64,000 bases of DNA from NCBI GenBank assembly GCA_963720945.1, contig CAVRHH010000029.1:992001-1056000 (forward strand), in the 5' to 3' direction. The notes under the pieces are model-generated. The model was not told where the DNA came from and did not search any database. It was given only the letters and a program-made list of their open reading frames with translations. How positions within the stretch are numbered: position 1 is the stretch's first letter; every line of letters begins with the position of its first letter. Shown piece by piece: positions 7,903 to 14,732 of the stretch. Source of the DNA: Bog-532 sp963720945 (lineage in GTDB: Bacteria > Actinomycetota > Actinomycetes > Streptosporangiales > Streptosporangiaceae). The translations under genes and the position numbers were made by a program.

Positions 7903-10900
7903 CCGGGCCGGGCACGAGATCAGCTTCGGCTACGACGGGGCCGGGACGCCGGCCTGGGTCTGTCATTCCGGCGGCTATCTCGTCCGGGTGAACGTCGCGG
8001 ACGGCCGGGTGACCAGCCTGGCCCTCGGCGAGCCGGGCGGCGTGGCTGGCGGGGACGGCCGGGACGCCGTGGCGGGCGGGGACGGCCGGGACGGCGTGGC
8101 GGGCGGGGACGGCCGGGACGGCGTGGCGGGCAGGGACGGCCGGGACGGCGTGGCGGGCAGGGACGGCCGGGACGGCGTGGCGGGCAGGGACGGCCGGGAC
8201 AGGCGGGACGGGCAGGACGGGCGGGACGGCGGGGAGACGCCGCTGGTCAGCTACAGCTACGACGAGGACGGGAACCTGGCCGGCGTCGTCAACTCCTCCG
8301 GCGAGCCGCTGCGGTTCAGTTACGACGAGGCGGCCCGGCTGACCGGATGGCAGGACCGCAATGGTCACTTCTACGGGTACGGCTACGACGATCAGGGCCG
8401 TTGCGTGCGCGGCGAGGGCTCCGGCCAGGCACTCTCGGGCACGTACCGTTATCACCCCGATGCCCGCGTCACCACCTGGACGGACGTCTCCGGGGCGGTT
8501 ACCACCTACCGGCTCAGCGGCTGTGCCCGGGTCGCCGCGATCACCGACCCCCTCGGGCACGCGACCGGCTGGGAGCACGACGCGCGCGGACGGGTCACCG
8601 CCTGCACCGACCCACTGGGCCGGGTCACCCGGTACAGGTACGACACGCGGGGCAACCTGACCACCGTCACCCGTCCAGACGGCAGCCAGGTGCACGCCGA
8701 GTACGACGAGCGCAGCCTGCCCGTGCGCCTGGCCGATCCCGCCGGGCACACCTGGCAGCAGGAGTACGACGCGCGCGGCAACCGCACCCGGGTCACCGCG
8801 CCCGACGGGGCCGTCACCAGATTCAGCTCCGACGGCCACGGGCATCTGGCCAGCGTCACCGACCCGGCCGGCGGCGTGACCCTGGTTGCGTGCGACCGGG
8901 CCGGCCTGCCGGTGGAGGTGACCGGCCCGGACGGGACGCGCGCCCGCTGTGAGCGGGACCGGCTCGGCCGGGTCAGCCGCATGACGGGGCCGGACGGCGG
9001 AATCATCAGGCTGACCTGGACACCGGAGGGACGGCTGTCGTCCCGCGCGTTCCCGGACGGCACCGCGGAGTTCTGGAACTACGACGGGGAAGGGAACCTG
9101 ACCCGGCACCTCAGCCCGGGCGCCGGCCTGACCCGGTACGAGTACGGGCCCTTCGACCAGCTCGTGGCGATGACCGGGCCGGACGGCTCCCGCAGCGAGT
9201 TCGGCTACGACCACGCGCTGCGCCTCACCGGCGTCGTGCACGGCGGCCTCACCTGGCATTACGACTACGACCTGGCGGGCCGGCTGCTCGCCGAGACCGA
9301 CTACAACGGGGCCACCACCCGGTACGAATACGACCCGGCCGGGCAGCTGACGAGCCAGCTCAATGCGTGCGGCCAGCGGATCACGTTCGGTTATGACCAG
9401 CTGGGTAACGTAACCGAACGAAACGCGGACGGGGTGCCCACGACATTCGGCTACGACGTAGCCGGGCGCCTGGTCTACGCCCGGAACCCGGACGCCGAGG
9501 TCTGGCTCGACCGCGACAAGGCCGGACGGGTCAGAGCCGAGACATGCAATGGCCGCACCCTCACCTCGGAGTACGACGCGGCCGGGCGGCGGCGGCGCCG
9601 GATCACCCCGTTCGGGGCCGTCACACAGTGGGACTACGACCAGGCCGGGCAGCCGGTCCTGCTGACGGCGGGCGGTCACCAGATCCGGCTCGGTTACGAC
9701 ACGGCCGGCCGGGAGACCCGGCGTGAGCTACCGGGCGGCCTGGTCCTCGCCCAGGCCTGGGACCAGCGGGGCCGGCTCACCGTGCAGGCCCTGACCGCGG
9801 GGACCGCAGGGACCGCAGGGACCGCAGGGACCGCAGCGTCTAGGGGTCTCCCGGATCTGCCAGAGGGCCCAGTGGCCGGCGGCCAGGTGCTGCAGCGGCG
9901 TGCCTACGCCTACAGCGGCGACGGCTTCGTCACCGCCATCGATGATCTCCTGGCCGGCTCGCGCAGGTTCGGCCTGGACCAGACGGGCCGGGTTACCGCG
10001 GTCAACGGGCCGGGCTGGGGCGAAAGCTATGCCTACGATCCGGCCGGTAACGTCTCCGCGGCCACCTGGCCCGCACCGGCGCCCGGCCCGGCCGGGGCCA
10101 TGCCCGGCCACGACGCGCAGGGGCCGCGTGAGGTCACGGGGACGCTGATCACGCGGGCGGGGAACGTCCGCTACCGGCACGACCGCCAGGGCCGAGTCGT
10201 CCAGCGGCAGGTCGTCCGGATCTCCCGCAAGCCAGACACCTGGCACTACCACTGGGACGCCGACAGCCGGCTGGCCGCCGTCACCACCCCGGACCACACC
10301 GCCTGGCGTTACCGCTACGACCCGTTCGGGCGCCGGATCGCCAAGCAGCGGCTCACCCCCGACGGGGACATCGCCGGGCAGACCGACTTCACCTGGGACG
10401 GCACCGTCCTGGCCGAGCAGGCCACGACGACCGCAGAGCCGGGCCAGCATCAGGTCATTACCTGGGACTACCGTCCCGGCAGCTTCACCCCGCTGACCCA
10501 GGCCGAGCACATGTCCCCGGGCGAGCTGAGCGAAGCCCCGCAGGAGCAGATCGACCAGCGGTTCTACTCGATCATCGCCGACCTCATCGGCACCCCGGCC
10601 GAGCTGGCCGCCCCCGACGGGACACTGGCCGGCTGCCAGCGGCACACCCTGTGGGGCACCACCGTGTGGGACCCTGGCGGGGCCCAGACCCCGCTCCGGT
10701 TCCCCGGCCAGTACGCCGACCCGGAGACCGGCCTGCATTACAACCAGCACCGGTATTACGACCCGGCGGCGGGGAGCTACCTGACCCCAGACCCGCTCGG
10801 CCTGGCCCCGGCACCGAACCCGCACACCTACGTCTCGAATCCCCAGGTCCTGGCCGACCCCCTGGGACTCGCGCCCTACAACACTTCTCCTGACCTTGGC

Positions 10901-11227
10901 ATGGATCCTGCTACTGGCGCTTTTCGTCAAAGTGAGTACGATACGGCGATGCGCATTCAGCAGGAACGTTCCGTTGTCCTCCAGCGATCAAGTAATCCAG
11001 GTGTCGACTGGGTTGACGCGATGGGAAATACCTACGACGCTGTAGGCAACTTTAGCTCGAAGTATTTCGACCAGCAATGGCCTAATCTGCAGACCCGAAT
11101 ACTTGACCACATGGCCAAAGCAGACTTCGTTCCAGTCGACGTGTCAGGTTTCACGAAGCAGCAGATCGCCCAGGTCCAACAGTTCATACGCCCTCTTGGG
11201 CCATCCGTTTTCCTGGTAGGGCAGTGA
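7889..11227 (+). CDS. Rhs polymorphic toxin, YD-repeat shell and C-terminal toxin (frame-disrupted)
   Basis: The second segment of the Rhs protein, about 1,112 residues from the first in-frame GTG; as an independent gene it would lack a ribosome site. It carries an Asp/Gly repeat tract (8041-8230) and then more than 20 YD repeats of the G-x-x-x-x-Y-D-x-x-G-R type. The Rhs core signature follows (RFPGQYADPETGLHYNQHRYYDP) and ends at DPLGLAP. The last approximately 115 residues (from about 10880) are unrelated to the shell and form the exchangeable toxin tip (EYDTAMRIQQERS, DWVDAMGNTYDAVGNF, ADFVPVDVSGF). The tip resembles CdiA-type C-terminal domains found on actinobacterial Rhs proteins and is probably a nuclease; I am not certain of the family. 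The tip has clearly lower GC than the shell. The downstream immunity gene overlaps the stop. Confidence 0.85.
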   Translation: MAVTDRAGHEISFGYDGAGTPAWVCHSGGYLVRVNVADGRVTSLALGEPGGVAGGDGRDAVAGGDGRDGVAGGDGRDGVAGRDGRDGVAGRDGRDGVAGRDGRDRRDGQDGRDGGETPLVSYSYDEDGNLAGVVNSSGEPLRFSYDEAARLTGWQDRNGHFYGYGYDDQGRCVRGEGSGQALSGTYRYHPDARVTTWTDVSGAVTTYRLSGCARVAAITDPLGHATGWEHDARGRVTACTDPLGRVTRYRYDTRGNLTTVTRPDGSQVHAEYDERSLPVRLADPAGHTWQQEYDARGNRTRVTAPDGAVTRFSSDGHGHLASVTDPAGGVTLVACDRAGLPVEVTGPDGTRARCERDRLGRVSRMTGPDGGIIRLTWTPEGRLSSRAFPDGTAEFWNYDGEGNLTRHLSPGAGLTRYEYGPFDQLVAMTGPDGSRSEFGYDHALRLTGVVHGGLTWHYDYDLAGRLLAETDYNGATTRYEYDPAGQLTSQLNACGQRITFGYDQLGNVTERNADGVPTTFGYDVAGRLVYARNPDAEVWLDRDKAGRVRAETCNGRTLTSEYDAAGRRRRRITPFGAVTQWDYDQAGQPVLLTAGGHQIRLGYDTAGRETRRELPGGLVLAQAWDQRGRLTVQALTAGTAGTAGTAGTAASRGLPDLPEGPVAGGQVLQRRAYAYSGDGFVTAIDDLLAGSRRFGLDQTGRVTAVNGPGWGESYAYDPAGNVSAATWPAPAPGPAGAMPGHDAQGPREVTGTLITRAGNVRYRHDRQGRVVQRQVVRISRKPDTWHYHWDADSRLAAVTTPDHTAWRYRYDPFGRRIAKQRLTPDGDIAGQTDFTWDGTVLAEQATTTAEPGQHQVITWDYRPGSFTPLTQAEHMSPGELSEAPQEQIDQRFYSIIADLIGTPAELAAPDGTLAGCQRHTLWGTTVWDPGGAQTPLRFPGQYADPETGLHYNQHRYYDPAAGSYLTPDPLGLAPAPNPHTYVSNPQVLADPLGLAPYNTSPDLGMDPATGAFRQSEYDTAMRIQQERSVVLQRSSNPGVDWVDAMGNTYDAVGNFSSKYFDQQWPNLQTRILDHMAKADFVPVDVSGFTKQQIAQVQQFIRPLGPSVFLVGQ
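8041..8230 (+). repeat. GGGACGGCCGGGACGGCGTGGC tandem tract inside rhs
   Basis: About seven imperfect units of roughly 24 bases encode GRDGVAG-type repeats between the start of the Rhs shell and the first YD repeat. The tract is in frame and does not break the protein. Confidence 0.75.
9797..9836 (+). repeat. GGGACCGCA nonamer repeat inside rhs
   Basis: Four tandem copies of GGGACCGCA encode a Thr-Ala-Gly tripeptide repeat between YD-repeat blocks. The tract is in frame. Confidence 0.7.
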
Positions 11228-11550
11228 TGTCGGGAACTGTCTCGCTGTCTCCTGATACGCGATGGGCTGCAGCATCATGGCTGTTCGATTGGGTATTGAA
11301 AACCATCGCAACCGAGGCTGGCGACACCGAGCTGGCCGGACACCTAACCGGCCTGGTTGATGAAAATCTGGGCTGGTTCGCCGTTACCGATATCCCTCTC
11401 GACCAGCAGCGGAAAGTCCGCCGTGTTATCAAGGAGGATCTCATCGAAGACGCGCGGCGGGATTTCCCGGCGACTATGCGTGGCCGGCCAGAAACATTGA
11501 GGCACCTGGAAGATCTAGTCGCTATGGTTTCCTCCATTAGCGATGGCTAG
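11227..11550 (+). CDS. Predicted immunity protein for the Rhs toxin
   Basis: A 107-residue acidic helical protein starting at an ATG that overlaps the rhs stop (TGATG); a GTG one codon earlier is possible. GGTAGGG lies upstream as ribosome site. Tight coupling to the toxin tip, small size and matching low GC are the standard signs of a cognate immunity gene. No named immunity family is recognised. It would bind and neutralise the C-terminal toxin in the cytoplasm of the producer and its kin. Confidence 0.7.
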   Translation: MSGTVSLSPDTRWAAASWLFDWVLKTIATEAGDTELAGHLTGLVDENLGWFAVTDIPLDQQRKVRRVIKEDLIEDARRDFPATMRGRPETLRHLEDLVAMVSSISDG

Positions 11551-11847
11551 CCCCCGCCCATCCCTGTTTACGGGCAGAGTTTTGGGTCGTATGGGCAGCG
11601 TCGGTTTTTTATCTGACATTCCGCGATTTGGGTGGCAGGATCGCGCTATGGGTACTGATGATGCGCTGGTGGCGGTGCTGCCCGGAAAACCGGCACACCA
11701 TGCCAGCACACTTCAACCACGCCCGCGAGGACCCGCGACACGCCCGAGACCGCCAACTTAAGAACCGACGCTGCCCATGTGCAAGAAGTCTGTCTGTAGG
11801 TGCCGGAGAGACGAGCGCGCGCACTTTCGGCCCGAGTGGCCAAGGCG
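11551..11847. other. Gap between immunity gene and eccB, no gene recognised
   Basis: This 297-base region between convergent genes has a mixed base composition, intermediate between the low-GC toxin tip and the ESX core. Short open frames lack ribosome sites. No transposase remnant or hairpin terminator could be identified with confidence. Confidence 0.4.
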
Positions 11848-13254
11848 TCAGCCGGCTGCCGCCGCGGCCGCGGGGGCGGTGGCGGTGGCGGTGGCGGTGG
11901 CGGCGTTGGGGTTGAGGGCGGGACCGGAGGGGAGCAGGTCGAGGAGGGCGGCCGGCAGCACGGTGGACTGCGTCTTCAGGTCGTAACCGAGGACCGCGGC
12001 GACGCTCTGCGACGACAGGGCGTACCGGGTGGCCCCGGTGACCAGGAAGTACGAGGTCACCCCGGATGCGGTGCTGCCCGGCGCGGCGCCGGCCAGGGCG
12101 CCGTGCGCGGGCGGCAGCCATACCTGGCTGACCGACGCCGCCGACGTGGCCCCGGTCGGGGTGGCCCCGGTCGGGGTGGCCCCGGCCGGGGTGGCCCCGG
12201 CCGGGACGGTGCCGCCGGTAATGATCTGCCGCTGCAGCCCGGGCCCGTAGCGGACGCACAGCGCCGAGGTGACCGGGGCCAGGGCCGGAACCGTGGACGG
12301 CAAGCCGTTGGCCGGGATCGGGGTGCCGGACAGGTCGCCGGTCGCCATGGACGGGGAGATCGGGCGCTGGGCCGGTGCGCCGGGTTCCCGCTCCAGCAAC
12401 TGCGCCTGGGTGGCGGAGATTTGCGCCAGCTTCCCGCTGGCCAGCAGGACGTAGTCCTGGGCCGCCGCGCCGCCGCCGCTGGGCTGGCCGTACACCTGGC
12501 CTGCCGTCGCCGGGGTGCCGCCCGGGCCGGTCACCACCGTGCCCTGGCCCGGGATCTGGGGGGCGGTGAAGTCCGGGCCCTGGGGCAGCGCGTCCAGCCA
12601 GGCCAGCGGGACCGTCTGTACCTGCATCGCGGGGAACAGGGTCTGCGCGACCTGGGGCTGGATGAGCAGCCGGGCACCGTTCCAGAGCACCCAGTCCCCG
12701 GCCTGGCCGGTGGTGGCCAGTTCGGCGCTCGCCGCGCCGAGCGCGGTGCCGCCGACCGAGCGGCCGCCGACCAGCGTGGTGACGCCCGAAGCCGCGCACA
12801 CCGCCCAGGGGCCTGACACTAGGTCACTGGCGCCGGGCAGGTCCTGTGGCAGGCCCGCGACGCCGATCGTCGGCCCGATCGAGTAGTGCGACAGCGACGC
12901 CTGGCTGACATTCACCCGGCGGACGCTGGCGGAGTCCAGCGCGAGCAGCGCGGAGGCTTCGTTCAGGGCCGGGCACAGCTTGCCGCCGTCACACGGGACA
13001 TACGCGGTGGCACTCCCGGAATCGATCACCAGCGTGCCCGGGCGGGTCAGCCCGCTCGCGCTGCCCGGGGCGATCAGCCCGAGCACGGCGAACACGCCCG
13101 CGGCGATCGCGCCGACCAGCACGCCGGAGATGGTGCCGAGGTTGAGGCGGCGCAGCGGCTGGTTCGGTGAATCAGGCTCCCCGCAGATCAGGGCCAGCGC
13201 CGACCGCTGGGTCATCAGCCGGTGTGCCTGGAGCAGGTCCTTGCGGTTCTGCAC
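11848..13254 (-). CDS. eccB: Type VII secretion protein EccB
   Basis: A 468-residue protein. The N-terminal motif MQNRKDLLQAHRLMTQRSALAL matches the EccB start pattern (R-x-D-x-x-Q-A-H/Y-R). It is followed by a P-x-R-R segment and a single membrane span at about residues 40-65. The rest is a large extracytoplasmic domain with the two cysteines typical of EccB (PCDGGKLCP). The C-terminus is Ala/Thr-rich (ATATATAP repeats). The start is a GTG four bases after the eccD stop, so the two are co-transcribed. EccB is a core membrane subunit of the ESX translocon. Confidence 0.92.
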   Translation of the reverse strand: MQNRKDLLQAHRLMTQRSALALICGEPDSPNQPLRRLNLGTISGVLVGAIAAGVFAVLGLIAPGSASGLTRPGTLVIDSGSATAYVPCDGGKLCPALNEASALLALDSASVRRVNVSQASLSHYSIGPTIGVAGLPQDLPGASDLVSGPWAVCAASGVTTLVGGRSVGGTALGAASAELATTGQAGDWVLWNGARLLIQPQVAQTLFPAMQVQTVPLAWLDALPQGPDFTAPQIPGQGTVVTGPGGTPATAGQVYGQPSGGGAAAQDYVLLASGKLAQISATQAQLLEREPGAPAQRPISPSMATGDLSGTPIPANGLPSTVPALAPVTSALCVRYGPGLQRQIITGGTVPAGATPAGATPTGATPTGATSAASVSQVWLPPAHGALAGAAPGSTASGVTSYFLVTGATRYALSSQSVAAVLGYDLKTQSTVLPAALLDLLPSGPALNPNAATATATATAPAAAAAAG

Positions 13255-13258
13255 GAGG

Positions 13259-14650
13259 TCACCCGCCGAGCCCGTGCAGGAAACCGAATACCCCCGCCAC
13301 CCCGAGCGCCAGCGGGACCAGGCTGATGATCAGGGCCGTGTCGCAGACGTCGGCCGCGCGGCCCCAGAACGGCGACGGCCGGTGCGCCGGAAGCCAGATG
13401 CCGGTGCCCACCACGATCACGGTGGCCGCGACGAGCGCCAGCAGGTCGGGGCCCGCGGCGCGCATCGAGCGGCCGGCCAGGACCACGGCCAGCCAGGTGA
13501 GGCTGCCGTAACCGGGGATCACCAGCCACAGCCGCTGGGCCCGGCCCCGGAACACCCGGGAGCGCAGCAGCAGCGCGCCCGCCAGCGCGGCGCACATCAC
13601 CGGGGCCAGGCCGCTGCGGCCCAGCGCCAGCACGATCCCGGCGCCGGCGCCCAGCAGCCCGAGGCCGGACACCGCGCCGGTCACGAACCGGTCCGCGGCC
13701 AGTGCCCGGCTCCGTACGTCTACCCCCGTACCAGCGATGAAGGCGTCGTCACGCAGGTCTTCCGCGCTGGCCGGGACGGGCGGCAGCGGAAGCCGCGCCA
13801 GGCGGAACGCGACGGCGGGGACCAGCGGCGTCAGCGCGAGGGCCGGCGCGGCCACCAGGGCCACCGCGCCCGCGGCGGTCAGCCCGGGCCAGAGGCAGGC
13901 GAGCGCGGCGGCGGCGATGCCGAACGCGGCGGCGACCGCCACGCCGAAGAACACCGCCATCCCGTGCGCGATCGCCGTGGCGGCTATCAGCGCGGCGGTC
14001 ATCACCAGGGCGAGGCCCGCCAGCATGGCCAGCGCGCTGACGTGGGCCAGCGGCAGCGCCCGCAGCGGCGCGAGGACTCCGGCCGCGAACGCGTAAGGGA
14101 GGGCGGCGTAGCCGAGGACCGCCCCGGCGCCCGCATCGCCTGCGGCGCGGGACACCGCGGCCCCGGCGGCGAGCAGCAGCACCGCCAGCAGCCCCGCCGA
14201 CATCGCGGGCACGGGCCAGGGCGGCCCGGAGCGGAGCAGGACCACGACGCCGGCCGCCAGGGCCGCCGCCCCCGCGCCGAGCGCTACCCGGCGGCCGTCC
14301 CGCGCACCCCACCGGCCGGGACCGTCGTGCACCCCGGCGATCTCGTCGGCGATGTCGTCGGACGCGACAGGCGGCAGGGCCGTCACCCAGGGCCGCAGGT
14401 ACAGCAGTTCACCGTCGGTCACGCCCGCCTGAGCCGGTGTGGCCGGCGACTCGAACGGCGGCTCGCCGAGCCGTTGCAGGGCCCAGCCCTCGGGCGCCTC
14501 AGCGATCGCGGAGGCGTCCAGCCCGGCGAAGTGCGCGATCCCCGGGAACAGCTCGGCGAACGGCACATTCACCGGAAGAGCGAGGTCAACCCGCGTGCGC
14601 GGGCCGACGACGGTCACCCTGCAGATGTCCTCGGCAACGCCTTGGCTCAT
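13259..14650 (-). CDS. eccD: Type VII secretion integral membrane protein EccD
   Basis: A 463-residue protein started at the ATG at 14650, which has a GGGGAG ribosome site; the frame extends further upstream without support. Residues 5-90 form the ubiquitin-like cytoplasmic domain (CRVTVVGPRTRVDLALP, GVTDGELLYLRP). About eleven hydrophobic spans follow from residue 120 to the end. This architecture is diagnostic of EccD, which forms the translocation pore of the ESX complex. eccD is divergent from eccC with 82 bases between their starts. Confidence 0.93.
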   Translation of the reverse strand: MSQGVAEDICRVTVVGPRTRVDLALPVNVPFAELFPGIAHFAGLDASAIAEAPEGWALQRLGEPPFESPATPAQAGVTDGELLYLRPWVTALPPVASDDIADEIAGVHDGPGRWGARDGRRVALGAGAAALAAGVVVLLRSGPPWPVPAMSAGLLAVLLLAAGAAVSRAAGDAGAGAVLGYAALPYAFAAGVLAPLRALPLAHVSALAMLAGLALVMTAALIAATAIAHGMAVFFGVAVAAAFGIAAAALACLWPGLTAAGAVALVAAPALALTPLVPAVAFRLARLPLPPVPASAEDLRDDAFIAGTGVDVRSRALAADRFVTGAVSGLGLLGAGAGIVLALGRSGLAPVMCAALAGALLLRSRVFRGRAQRLWLVIPGYGSLTWLAVVLAGRSMRAAGPDLLALVAATVIVVGTGIWLPAHRPSPFWGRAADVCDTALIISLVPLALGVAGVFGFLHGLGG

Positions 14651-14732
14651 GATCGCTCCCCGTCTCTTCCTTGCCGATTTGAACGGAACCGCCCCCGGAG
14701 ACGGTTCATAAGTAAGCGAGAAAGGGGCCAGC
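14651..14732. promoter_or_regulatory. Divergent eccD/eccC promoter region
   Basis: An 82-base spacer contains the ribosome sites of both genes (GGGGAG for eccD, AAAGGGG for eccC) and must contain both promoters. The AT-rich stretch TTCATAAGTAAGCGAG near 14706-14721 is the best candidate for a -10 region. Confidence 0.4.

Noticed and set aside
11551..11790. Transposase remnant after the immunity gene
   Set aside because: Short frames and an odd composition suggested it, but no catalytic motif or terminal inverted repeats were found.
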